Numbered from the stretch's first letter, positions 19,699-29,097 are shown. The stretch is DNA of 42,431 nt from Cymbomonas tetramitiformis (GCA_001247695.2 LGRX02034376.1:1-42431); one strand, 5' to 3'. The notes: generated by a model not told the origin, from the sequence alone. Translations and numbers: made by a program.

Positions 19699-19902
19699 GT
19701 ATCTTTGAGATTGAGCTGTAGGAACTTAGCTTGTGAGCAGTATCCTAGCAGCAGTTTTAGGAAAGGGACCGCCCTGGCTAAAGCACAGGCCTCCCTCTAG
19801 CAGTTTCCAGCTACGAGCTGTTTGTTGTTTCGGAACTTTGGACTTTATCTGTGAGCCGCTCTCTGCCACCTGAACAGCACTCCGTACAGTTACAGGGTGG
19901 TG
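19699..19902 (+). other. 3' untranslated region and polypurine-tract region of element 2
   Basis: About 200 bp between the gag stop and 3' LTR, ending TTACAGGGTGGTG just before the LTR. This GGGTGG is shared with elements 1 and 3 at the same place and is the likely plus-strand primer. Confidence 0.55.
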
Positions 19903-20094
19903 TGCTGGATTCAGTGCACCGTAGGTCATAACTTGCATGACTCCGTTCGACTGTACCAGTACTCGTACAGTACTTGGTGACAGATACCTAGGTCACAGAT
20001 GCATTATATATTCGTTTATCTTTATAATCAGTTGGCACTTGTATGAAAAGTATTCAGTGACCACCCGATATAATACGGTATATTATATCTCACA
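19903..20094 (+). repeat. 3' LTR of element 2
   Basis: 192 bp matching 16718-16909, followed by the target duplication AAAAC at 20095-20099. Confidence 0.9.
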
Positions 20095-20230
20095 AAAACG
20101 AAAGTTTGTTGGCATCCAGTGCTTGATTCCATACCGCTGAATGAGCCGGCGCCTGAAGATTAGACATGTTTTGTTCACATTCAATTATCAAATGTGGACC
20201 GAGAAAGATGTCGGGATGTACATATGGACG

Positions 20231-20300
20231 AGATGAATGTATGAATATGTATGAATAGAATTAGAGATGAATGTATGAATATGTATGAATAGAATTAGAG
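20231..20300. repeat. Tandem duplication, 34-bp unit, two copies
   Basis: AGATGAATGTATGAATATGT plus ATGAATAGAATTAG occurs twice head to tail. The rest of 20100-20386 is AT-rich with no gene seen. Confidence 0.85.
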
Positions 20301-20386
20301 AATAGAGATCGGAGAGCATTACAAAAAATGTGCTTGCATTTGAATCGGAAATGTGTGTGTATGTGATTCAAAATAATAAATGTCGA

Positions 20387-20660
20387 TTCAGGGTCGGTAA
20401 AGGGTGTTTGCTTTAGGGTCTTAAAATAAGTGAACATACATCCTTGTAAGGTGTTCAGGGTTTAGATATGTGTTTCAGGGTCTGGAAAGGTGTTATAGGG
20501 TCTAAAAAGGGTATTTCAGGGTCTGAAAAGGTAACTAAGGGTCTATAAGGGAATTGCTGCGTCGGTAAAGGGCATTTCAAGGTCTAAGAACGTAAGAAGG
20601 GTGTTCTAGAGTCGGATAAGGTGTGAAAAGGGTAATTTAAGGTCTATGAAGGGTGTATAT
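20387..20660. repeat. Degenerate tandem repeat of about 21 bp (telomere-like core)
   Basis: About ten diverged units of GGTGTTTCAGGGTCTGTAAAG. Cores read TTTAGGGTC, TTCAGGGTC, ATAGGGTC or TAAGGGTC. The TTTAGGG-like core recalls plant-type telomere repeat, but spacing and divergence do not fit a telomere. Confidence 0.7.
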
Positions 20661-20699
20661 GTGCATGTAAAGGGCGGGCCTAGATTAGAGCCGAAATTT

Positions 20700-20920
20700 G
20701 CAACAACCCTCGAAAAAGCGGGTGGGGGTGGGGGGGACTTCGGGTTCGATCGTTGTAAGGTTGGGGGGGGGGACTTGGGACTTGTCGGCACCCCGAAGGG
20801 TGGGGGTGGGGGGACTTGGGGCGGTCGGGCGGGAAGGTGGGGGTGGGGGACTTGGGACTTTATTTCAAATCCTCGATTCAGGTTTTCACTCCGTATTTTG
20901 AAAAATACTTTTCTATTATA
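20700..20920. repeat. G-rich tandem repeat, second block, inverted end motif
   Basis: Units of GGTGGGGGTGGGGGGACTTG on the plus strand (about 20718-20862), followed by TTTTGAAAAATACTTTTCTAT at about 20897-20917. That is the reverse complement of the end motif of the block at 10849. G-quadruplex potential. Confidence 0.85.
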
Positions 20921-21084
20921 CTTATATATCATAACGTATCATATAGAAAGGGACAGGGTACGGGCGATGCCGATGCCGTTGCGTGACTGCTTACTCGTTA
21001 CAGTCTCGTTCTTCGTTGACCCATCCCAATCCGCAATTGCATCGTAAAATTCTTCAGCTACAGTACGCAATTTCTTCAACGTTC

Positions 21085-21520
21085 CTCCGCCTCATGGGGC
21101 GAACGGTGTTGTGACTGCTGTGATACACGCAGGGATTTCCAAAGTGCTCGGCTACTTTTATTTTTCAGTTCGCTTATCATAATGTGTAAACTTACGATAC
21201 TATGTGTGCGCAGGTCATGTCGCAGGTATCCAATGGCGAGGAGGGACGCGCGCTCTTGAGATGTGGAAGTCGAGGTTGGCGAATGCCAACCTTGCTTGGG
21301 ATGAAACCCAACCATATCGAACGTATTCCTCGACTTCCACATCTCAAGAGCGCGCGTCCCTCCTCGCCATCGGATACCTGCGACATGACCTGCGCACACA
21401 TAGTATCGTAAGTTTACACATTATGATAAGCGAACTAAAAAATAAAAGTAGCCGAGCACTTTGGAAATCCCTGCGTGTATCCAACAGCAGTCACAACACC
21501 GTTCGTCCCATGAGGCGGAG
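21085..21520. repeat. 436-bp near-perfect palindrome (fold-back)
   Basis: Left arm 21085-21275, loop 21276-21327, right arm 21328-21520. Arms of about 190 bp match with only a few differences (a 2-bp indel near GATACACGCAG and a CAATGGCG/CATCGGAT-type change). The loop contains its own short stem, TTGGCGAATGCCAA. ORFs in the arms mirror each other and are not genes. No clear target duplication is seen. It ends 16 bp from the gag stop at 21536. Confidence 0.95.
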
Positions 21521-22938
21521 CATGTTCAGGCTGATTTATCCCCGGGGTGCCCTCATCACTGGTACCTGTGCAGTACCCGGAGAGTTTCCCTGAGGAGCTG
21601 GAGCTGATGCTGGAGCTGGAGCTGCAACTGATGCATTAATGCTCTGCTGATTATGAAGCTCCTTAACCAGGGTGTTGACTGTTTTTAGGAGCTTGTTAGA
21701 CTCACTTTTGCCACCCTGATTATTCTGTTGTTGCTGTCCTCCTTTCTGATTCCAATGAGGATTAGGAGCTGGAGGATTGCCTTTTATGGGTTTTCCATCT
21801 GCTATTCTTGTGGAAAAGCAATCCTTTTTTATGTGACCTGAACGACCACAACGTTCACAAGACTGGGAAGAAGAAGATGATGATGCTGATCCCTTTCCCT
21901 TTCCTTTTCCTTTTCCCTTGCCTTTTCCTTTGCCTTTCCCTTTGCCTTTCCCTTTATTTTTCTGGGAATTCAGGTTGGCCTGATTCTGACTGCCACGGTC
22001 ATACGGCTTGTTGCCACGACCTTTATCCTTTTCCTTTTTGGCTGGACCTCCTGATTGTTCCTTCTGACCCCTATAATGTAGGGTCTCTGCCTGCTTCGAA
22101 TGAACTACATAATTCAAATCGAGCAGAACCTGTGTGGTTTGTGCCCACGACAGGTTATTCCTTTCATTTTCCGTAAGGAATCTGAGATGAAACTGTTTTC
22201 TGAGATCTGATTCCATATTGCTGACAAACCGATCTTTAATCAGGACATCCTCCAAATCAACTGATGCTAACGAAGCCAGTGATGTAAATGTACGTAGGTA
22301 ATCTGAGAATGTTTGGTTACCCTGTTGCAGTGCCATCAAATGTTTTTTGGCAACTGACTGCTTATGGGGGTTCCCGAACTGCCTGAGGAATGGGGTCCTG
22401 ATTTCTTCATACGTGGCATCAGGTGTCTTTGCCACGACATGAAAGAAATGTCTGTCGTTATTCTGGAGGAAGGTAAGAAAAACTGTGATGAGATCCTTGT
22501 CTGCTGCTCCTGGATAGGTGAACTGGAAATGTCTATCCACTGTCTCCATCCATACCTCTGCATCCTGTCCGACCCTGTATTTCTTTGGTGGATTCATTTT
22601 CACCTTAGGTATGGGTGCTGCTGGAACTGGTGCTGAGTGTACCTGACCATCATCTGGGTCTGTGAAGATAGGCGGTGCATGATCTTCTGTGTACTCCTCT
22701 TCTGGCTCCTGAGGCTCTGTTTCTGGATCCCTATATCGGCTCATATCTGGTTTCATTCTACTGATGGCATCAAAGTACCCTATATTATCATATCGGGTCT
22801 GTGTATCAGCATAACCAGTCAACCATTTTGGTACTTTAAATCAAGGCATGGTATCGATTGTTTGATATTCTGATACTATCAATATATCAGAATATCATAA
22901 TCAATTGATAGTGAATTTGTGCACTATCAGAATATTGG

Positions 22939-23071
22939 AATTGATTGATATCGCATGTCTAATCATCAGAATTGATTGATCCCCGAGGGCAATAATCAGA
23001 ATTGATTGGTCCCATGGGCTAAACAATCAGAATCGATTGATCCCTGGGTTGAACGAATACAATCGATTGAA
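22939..23071 (+). repeat. Left iteron array (5 units, 30-31 bp period)
   Basis: Core ATCAGAATTGATTGAT. Starts 22939, 22970, 23000, 23031, 23061. The fixed period of about three helical turns puts each copy on the same DNA face, as in arrays bound cooperatively by a protein. Confidence 0.88.
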
Positions 23072-23252
23072 TCGATTAACTCAATGTTCCGATCCCGGCG
23101 GCGTGCCATTTCGATCCGGCAAACCCCGATGTGGGACTTTGGTTGGTCAATAACTCAATATTGTGATAAGGTCGTCTCCATCTTGGACAAATCAATCTTG
23201 AATCTAAGTATGATCGGGTTTGGGATGGTGATTGGTCATTCGATGGGGTTCA

Positions 23253-23315
23253 TGGGTATATATGTAGACACTATCTTGACATATTTCGAATTTCATTTTA
23301 AGATTATCGAAAACC
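23253..23315 (+). promoter_or_regulatory. Possible promoter of the 135-codon ORF
   Basis: GGTATATATGTAG at about 23253-23265 is a TATA-like box some 60 bp before the ATG at 23316, which has a favourable ACCATGG context. Assignment rests on position only. Confidence 0.4.
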
Positions 23316-23723
23316 ATGGGCAATAAGCGCAGACGTGGAAAGCAACCTTATCAGGCGAATGTAGTTTCCGAGGGCAAGGGCGCGATCAAGCGCATACACC
23401 AAACGCCTTTTGACCCTGCCGGAAGTGACGATGTTGAATACAAGCTTACAAGGTCCGTGCGATACAGAGAGAGCGTGCATCAAATGGCGGTGTTGCACAA
23501 TGGCTTATGGGTTGGAAGAATTTCCCCGAACCGAATGACACTTGGGAGCCTATATGAATTAGAAAACCTGGTTGGCCATGAAACCACCATGATCGGCGAC
23601 CTCCGCGAACGAGCACGCGCAGTAGGGTGGGGAATTGACAGTATGTATTTAAACCAATTGATACGTCATACCGGAGTATCAGAATTGATTGATACTGCCC
23701 GTGGAACAATCACAATTGATTGA
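23316..23723 (+). CDS. Unrecognised 135-aa protein of the iteron element
   Basis: I do not recognise a family. The ATG lies in ACCATGG. The N-terminus is strongly basic (MGNKRRRGKQ), fitting a nuclear or DNA-binding protein. The middle is mixed and globular (SVHQMAVLHNGLWVGRISP), and residues 85-110 are helix-prone (LENLVGHETTMIGDLRERAR). The last 15 residues are encoded by the first two iterons of the right array, and the TGA stop is part of an iteron, so gene and repeats are interlocked. It is too short for known cut-and-paste transposases and shows no obvious DDE triad. It could be an accessory DNA-binding protein that recognises the iterons, a remnant of a longer gene, or a domesticated fragment. 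Confidence 0.6.
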   Translation: MGNKRRRGKQPYQANVVSEGKGAIKRIHQTPFDPAGSDDVEYKLTRSVRYRESVHQMAVLHNGLWVGRISPNRMTLGSLYELENLVGHETTMIGDLRERARAVGWGIDSMYLNQLIRHTGVSELIDTARGTITID

Positions 23724-23815
23724 TCAGACTTGCTGAGAATCAGAATTGATTGATGCACTGGCTTGAAATATCATAATTGATTGATTAGACATGCTGTGAA
23801 TCAGAATTGATTGAT
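23683..23815 (+). repeat. Right iteron array (5 units, 30-31 bp period)
   Basis: Same core and direction as the left array. Starts 23683, 23714, 23744, 23775, 23805. The first two units overlap the 3' end of the 135-codon ORF. Confidence 0.88.
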
Positions 23816-23961
23816 CAGAAAAGTGAAATCATCAAAAACTATCAATACCGCCTGAACCAACTGATACCATGCCTTGCTTTAAATCTGCTGTAAGCATCAT
23901 ATGAACCCATGATGTCAAAGAACCAATTGGCTGGATTTGCATCTATTGCTGGAACAGCCAT

Positions 23962-26159
23962 CTATAAAACAAACACCACACCAACAAAAACCTTCAAAAT
24001 TGGATGTGTGTGTGTGATATATATATATATAATTGTACATGTATCATGGTTGTACATTATATAATGAGGTGAAGTATGTATACATGATTCCACCATCTTC
24101 CCCCCTCAAGGAAGTGTGATAATCATAGGCAGTTGTCAAGTGCCTATATACCTCATTAGGTAGCATGCAATCCTTATAGGAAGCAGCCATACAGTTCTTG
24201 GGATGTTGCCCTACAGTTCTTGGGTTGTAGCCCGAAATATTAGTCATGATTGTGCTGATTTCAGCATGACTATAATGCCAAATACAGTGTGTTTCACTAT
24301 TATTTTGTGGCATTTCAGGCTGTGTGGGTTACAGTGACCCTAATCGCATGTAGTGACTTTAGGGTGTTATAATGTATCAGTAACACTTGTACATATCAAA
24401 AATGAGTAGTATGCATTTTTTCTTTGAAGGAAAGAAGCAAAACTGCACTCAGTATGTCACTGTTTATTATGTGAACTCTGAGGTGTATGTTACACCCCTA
24501 GGTGTTACACACAAGATTTTTAGGGTGCTACATGAGATGTGAAATGTGGCATTATTTTTCCTGGGTACCTTAATAGGTATAAAATGGGATTCCGCGAAAA
24601 AATTGGACTCAAATTTTATTTTTGAAATCTTCCGCACAGCATTTTTACCCATTTTTGCCATTTTGGGCATATATATACATATAAGTCCCAGTGTATACTG
24701 TGATGTATACACCTTTCACAACTCTGTAAGATGTCTCACTTTCCCACATGAAATCGAAATTGATATATTTCATGGTGTTTCTGTGAAGATATGTGCATGG
24801 TCATTATTTGGGGTTTTACTGATTGAAACCCATGACCTAAATATATAGACGTATCAATAATGACTTGCAGACACTTAAGTGATAATTTGTCAGATGGTTT
24901 ATTACTTACTTAGGACTGTCAACTCCTTAGATAACCTTCAGCTAGTAGCTTCAGGCGAGACTTACTCCTCGGTTCGGTCGCCTGTCCTTGGCTGTTGATC
25001 GCGTTGCCTACCCACGAATGGATCTGCTGGAGGTCTGCTTTTTATCTTTGGATCTATGACAGTACTCTGGATGGTAGTGCCATCCAGATACTAAGTATTC
25101 AGAGCAATGCTCATAGTAATCTCTATCAGCTATTTGTCAGATATCAAAGTGAATTCTGAATATACTGATTGAGACATGCATCGAAGTGTGATCAATTTTC
25201 TGATTCAACTATCAAAATGCATAAGTGGAAGATGGTGTTGCTCCAGCGATATATGAGAGTGCATGGACAGTGCTCAACAGTGACCAGCTGTTTTCATGAG
25301 CACTGTATATTGCCTTCGGGTCTGGAGATATCTCCATCCAGCCCTACAGCATGTGGTTTGATCCTGCTCCCATATCTATCGCCATCACTGACATTCCACA
25401 CGCACATGTGTTTGTGGAATGGTATCTATGCATTATACATAAGATATTGGTATTATACATTGATCATGTACACTTGCTGACTTAGTGTAATGTCAATATA
25501 TATATCCATAACATGTACTGAGATAAATATTAGTGCAAGTACTATGATAAGTACTGTTATATATAGTTTTATAGTGATGTGCATCTGATGGGATGGTATA
25601 CACAGTAACTATATATTGTATATGTACTTACTGATTGAGTACACTGACGTAAATTGATATAAGTTAATCATACAGGTTTGTCTGTATACCACTGGACAGC
25701 ATATCACAAGTATGATGTATATCAATATTTTTAGTATACTGCTGTAATCCTGTACATCTCATCCTGATGAATGATGAGTTGAATGGTAAATTTCACAAGT
25801 AGCTCCGATGAGTATCCATTTTGATTAACAGGCGAACAGATGTCCAATCCCAAATCCTTCGTCATGGAACAACTGTGCTAATTCCTGTCTTAACAATCAA
25901 GACTGGCATCTTATGCTACTTGGGTTTTGAATATAGCACTGGACTTGCAAGTTCTAGCAATATGTCACAGTAAATAAGTATGTATGACAGTATGCACAAC
26001 CGCTATCGTGATCAGGCTGTATGCGTGCATGTCAAGCAATAATGCATGGATGTATATATACCAAGCACAGTAGTAGCAAAGTATTTATGCATGTATGCAT
26101 GTATGCATGTATACTGGATTTATACATGTGTATCTCTAGCTTGATCACATGTATATCCC
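23962..26159. other. AT-rich region without recognisable gene
   Basis: About 2.2 kb of AT-rich DNA with short ORFs only. The part next to 23961 should be the 5' leader, and perhaps LTR, of the interrupted Ty3 element, but no second LTR copy is in the window to define it. (TA)n at 24017-24032 and ATGC-type microsatellite (TGCATGTATGCATGTATGCA) at about 26088-26112. Confidence 0.5.
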
Positions 26160-26234
26160 GTGCACACAATCACAGTATGCCATGTGATAGTGATCTGTGA
26201 TAATAATGATAAGTGTGATAATAATGACCATTCA

Positions 26235-26350
26235 TTCACAATCACATCATTTATGTGTATGACGATGACGATATCGCACACTCTATCTCTGCACAGCATG
26301 TGTGTGTGTAACGATGATGATGTCGCACACAGCATCTCTGCGCAGCATGT
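26235..26350. repeat. Tandem repeat of about 53 bp, two units
   Basis: Two diverged copies of ACGATGAyGATrTCGCACAC followed by ATCTCTGCrCAGCATGTGTG, next to TG-rich sequence. Non-coding. Confidence 0.65.
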
Positions 26351-26503
26351 ATGTGTATAGTTGGGCCTTATTTTATCATGCGTCGATCTGTCGCTGTATG
26401 CGCCCACTTGGTGCGATATGGTACGAACATCGAGATTTTACACACTATGTATGCGCGTGATACGAATTGTGTATGTCGCATGTCGATCTGCATGCTGATG
26501 CAT

Positions 26504-26647
26504 GCGTCGCACGGTACGAACTATGATCATCGCACATCTGCGTCGCACGGTATGAATTATGATCATCGCACATCTGCGTTGCACGGTACGAATTATGATC
26601 ATCGCACATCTGCGTCGCACGGTACGAATTATGATCATCGCACATCT
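26504..26647. repeat. 36-bp tandem repeat, four units
   Basis: Units at 26504, 26540, 26576 and 26612 of GCGTCGCACGGTACGAATTA plus TGATCATCGCACATCT. The period is 12 codons, so open frames in several phases produce peptide repeats (ASHGTNYDHRTS), which I read as a by-product. The surrounding 26160-26960 has no other coding signal. Confidence 0.92.
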
Positions 26648-26962
26648 TTATGTATACTGTACGGGTCGCGCAGTACAATTGCGAATGTCGCTGTCGCTGA
26701 TGATGAGATTATGTGCATCTCTGTCGCAGTTGATGAGATTATATGCACTGACGCTCATTTTTCATATGCGCGCTTAATTCTCGCACATCGTACCATACCC
26801 TGCGATTATTGACAGCATTCATATATCGTGCGCACACCTCGTCACAGTATATGCTGAATGTGATTTATGTCGCGCCGATAATTTTATGCACAATTCCGTT
26901 GATCGCTGACGATGTATTGAAGCGAAAGTTGTCGTGCATGTGCAGATATTCGACGGTATGTA

Positions 26963-28243
26963 TGTGCCAGGGAACAATAGCCCGGCCAAGCCATTCGATT
27001 GGCATATTGTATTTATGCGTACTGGGGCAGTGAGATGGCAATGGGCTCGGAAGGGGACTCCCGAGCCATTGACTTCGTACTATGGGGAGCGAAAGCCTGG
27101 ACTTGATTATAGCTGGCAGCATATTATCGTCCACCCTTCTGGTGCGCTACGCCGCTGGGAGCGTAATAGGGGCGGCGGCTGGTTTCTGGAAGACGCCACT
27201 CAGTTGAAGGCGCCGGTAGCGCCATTCTCATTACCGCTCAGCGTTGGGTACAATCTGACGAGTGTGAAACGTGACGATGATGACTATCGTGGAATTCCAT
27301 ACACGGGGCGTAAGGCTGTACAATCGACGCCTACGAACAGTGACGATTCGGGTACAGGCGCTGTGACCTGGAGCAAGGAGAAGCTACCAGATTCGGATGA
27401 CCCTGATGACGCGGGTGTCATAGACAGTAAGGAGAAGCTACCCGATTCGGATGACAAGGATGACGCGGGTGTCACAGACAGTAAGCATGACATGGATACT
27501 GCCAGTCCGAAATGGGATCCTGCCTCGCCTGAATATGATGACACCGAGGATGACGTCAGCGAGTTCGATGACTTGGTAGCTGACGATGCTGAAGAACAAG
27601 CTGAAGCTCGAAAGTTGAAGAGACTGGGACTGCAGTTGATCATGGATGATCAGGGTGAACTTATCTGGGTGCCAAAGGGCACTTCCCCGACCTCACCCGT
27701 TCAGCCAGAGGATCAGTCTATCACCGAGCAGAAGTCTGAGGCCATATCTGAGGATACCCCAGCCTCTGTGGTGGAGACTGTTCAAGTACCATCGAAGGAA
27801 CCAGCTGGGGTGTCCGAAGAGACGAAGAGGCAACCCAGGAAATATCCTGCCTGGTGGACTGCTGAGTACATATCTCATTTGAAATACACCTTAAGCAGTG
27901 ACAGTGATGACGAAGAAGTACTTGACGTGGCTCCTCGTAGAAAGAAGGCAAAGACCAGCAAGGGGCAATGAAATCAACTGTCTTGATTAGGATTGTCCAA
28001 ATGCAGATTCTCTGATTAGGAATTGTATAGGTGGCAGATGATGATATGCTAGCCGACATGGGACAGATCGATTAGAGATATGAACTGCGCGCCTTGAAAG
28101 TATAAGACTTGAATTCTGCCCATTTGGAGGCTGTTCTAACTTGAAGTAACTATTTGGAGGAGCTGTTGCTCAACCTGTTAATTTACTGGTCAATCTTTCC
28201 TGCCATAAAGATATTGCAATTGCTTGAATTGTAGCCTTGTTCA
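26963..28243 (+). repeat. 5' LTR of the Ty3-type element
   Basis: 1,281 bp, preceded by target duplication ATGTA. Most of the LTR is occupied by an ORF (27015-27971). Contains two 54-bp internal repeats at about 27376-27483. Confidence 0.93.
27015..27971 (+). CDS. LTR-encoded acidic protein of unknown function
   Basis: About 318 codons from the first ATG inside the LTR (27015) to TGA at 27969-27971; the frame is open upstream into the flank. No family recognised. The N-terminal 75 residues are Trp/Arg-rich and globular-looking (GALRRWERNRGGGWFLEDAT). The middle is very acidic with two 18-residue repeats (KEKLPDSDDPDDAGVIDS). The C-terminus has RKYPAWWTAEYISHLKY, an Asp/Ser patch (SSDSDDEEVL) and a basic PRRKKAKTSK that looks like a nuclear localisation signal. 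The copy in the 3' LTR is broken by single-base indels. A long ORF in an LTR is uncommon; it may be an accessory or regulatory protein. Confidence 0.6.
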   Translation: MRTGAVRWQWARKGTPEPLTSYYGERKPGLDYSWQHIIVHPSGALRRWERNRGGGWFLEDATQLKAPVAPFSLPLSVGYNLTSVKRDDDDYRGIPYTGRKAVQSTPTNSDDSGTGAVTWSKEKLPDSDDPDDAGVIDSKEKLPDSDDKDDAGVTDSKHDMDTASPKWDPASPEYDDTEDDVSEFDDLVADDAEEQAEARKLKRLGLQLIMDDQGELIWVPKGTSPTSPVQPEDQSITEQKSEAISEDTPASVVETVQVPSKEPAGVSEETKRQPRKYPAWWTAEYISHLKYTLSSDSDDEEVLDVAPRRKKAKTSKGQ

Positions 28244-29097
28244 ACTGTTTATCTAGAACATTGCAATTTTGTACACTGCAAAATTGCCGACTACGGACCT
28301 GTGCCCCAAGATTGAAGCAGATTTACCTCTGACTGACCCTTGAGCTCCGGCTCGGATACAGTCACGTGCTCAAGAAGTCTTCACTTGGAAGTGGTATTGC
28401 TCTGCGCCTTTTTGCCCCCTGACTTTCACCCTGCATGCAAACAGGCGATTTTCCAAAACTGTTATGCTGCAAAATGGTCAGAAAGTGGGAAAAGAAGCCG
28501 CCAGCAACTCAAATCTACCGGGATTAACAGCCAGATTGACCCGAACGGAGAGTGAAAAGTGGACCAGTGGTCAGATTGAGAAAAGAGGACCTCGGAGACA
28601 GTTTTAACGTAGACACAAAAATTCCTGACGTTTCTTGATAGTTTTTTGTCGTTTGGAACCTGGCCCCGAGACCTGGGTCCTCATAGATCGCTACATTTTA
28701 AATTGGGATGGCCAACCGGCACGACAGAGCAAAATTAGACAAATTTGAGCCCATCAGACTACATAGGAGGAAACGGGAGCCCAGAAGGATAGTTTTCTAT
28801 TTTTTTTATATTCTTTGAAGGAAAAAAATAGTCTCCAACACTGGGACCTGGCCAATTAGTCTGGATTGCTCCGGGATGGCCGCCAAGAAATTAGCCAAAC
28901 TGCCGATCAACACTCAATTTTTGAAATTTGGCCACCAAAAACTGCATTGCACTCTGGAAAGCATATTTCTTTGTTCACCACGACTTCCACTGCTACGATG
29001 AAATGTTTTTCTGAGTGTTCTGGGGGAATTTGCCCAAATTGGACAGATTTGACTTCCCCAACGGTCAGATTTACACTTTTCCACTCTTAATTTCAAC
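28244..29097 (+). other. Untranslated leader of the Ty3-type element
   Basis: 854 bp between the 5' LTR and the polyprotein ATG. No long plus-strand ORF and no obvious tRNA-complementary primer site. Could hold packaging signals. Confidence 0.5.

Larger units (their letters stand above)
16718..20094 (+). mobile_element. Gag-only LTR retrotransposon 2 (copia-like TR-GAG type)
   Basis: 3,377 bp with 192-bp LTRs (16718-16909 and 19903-20094) ending TGCTGG...CTCACA, flanked by a perfect 5-bp duplication AAAAC (16713-16717 and 20095-20099). Immediately after the 5' LTR is GGTTATGGGGTATTACC, again the initiator-tRNA anticodon-loop type of primer site. It contains a single ORF for a Gag-like protein and no pol, so pol functions must come in trans. 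Only one LTR difference was noticed (TACTTG/TACTCG), so the insertion is recent. Element 1 lies 208 bp away in the opposite orientation and encodes a related protein. Confidence 0.92.
22841..23877 (+). mobile_element. Small DNA element with terminal inverted repeats, ten iterons and one ORF
   Basis: 1,037 bp inserted in a gag reading frame. Ends are 15-bp inverted repeats (left TCAAGGCATGGTATC 22841-22855; right 23863-23877, first base differs). TTTAAA flanks both sides (22835-22840 and 23878-23883), a target duplication of 4 (TTAA) or 6 bp. Five AATTGATTGAT-type iterons start at 22939, 22970, 23000, 23031 and 23061, and five more at 23683, 23714, 23744, 23775 and 23805. Spacing alternates 30 and 31 bp and all point the same way. 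Between the arrays is one 135-codon ORF. No transposase is recognised. TTAA targeting recalls piggyBac, but the termini do not look like piggyBac ends. Confidence 0.85.
21536..23961 (-). pseudogene. gag: Ty3-type Gag, interrupted by a 1,037-bp insertion
   Basis: Capsid-nucleocapsid precursor of a Ty3-like retrotransposon. The reading frame starts at ATG 23961, runs 28 codons to a TTTAAA at 23878-23883, is interrupted by the element at 22841-23877, and resumes at the second TTTAAA (22835-22840), ending at TAA 21536. Counting one TTTAAA, the uninterrupted gene would have about 460 codons. Seen: an acidic N-terminal region, a capsid domain of Retrotrans_gag type (VWMETVDRHFQFTYPG, then FLTFLQNN), a (KG)n basic tract, the zinc knuckle CERCGRSGHIKKDC, and an Ala/Pro-rich tail. 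No matching pol follows; a palindrome begins 16 bp after the stop. Confidence 0.88.

Noticed and set aside
21192..21411. ORFs in the palindrome arms that encode nearly the same peptide on both strands
   Set aside because: They mirror each other because of the inverted repeat and have no upstream gene context.
22939..23815. Regularly spaced repeats as a CRISPR array
   Set aside because: The repeats are about 11-16 bp with 15-20-bp related spacers, split by an ORF and bounded by inverted ends in a eukaryotic context. Iterons of a mobile element fit far better.
26351..26812. 153-codon ORF with peptide repeats
   Set aside because: Dominated by the 36-bp repeat and simple sequence; no domain.
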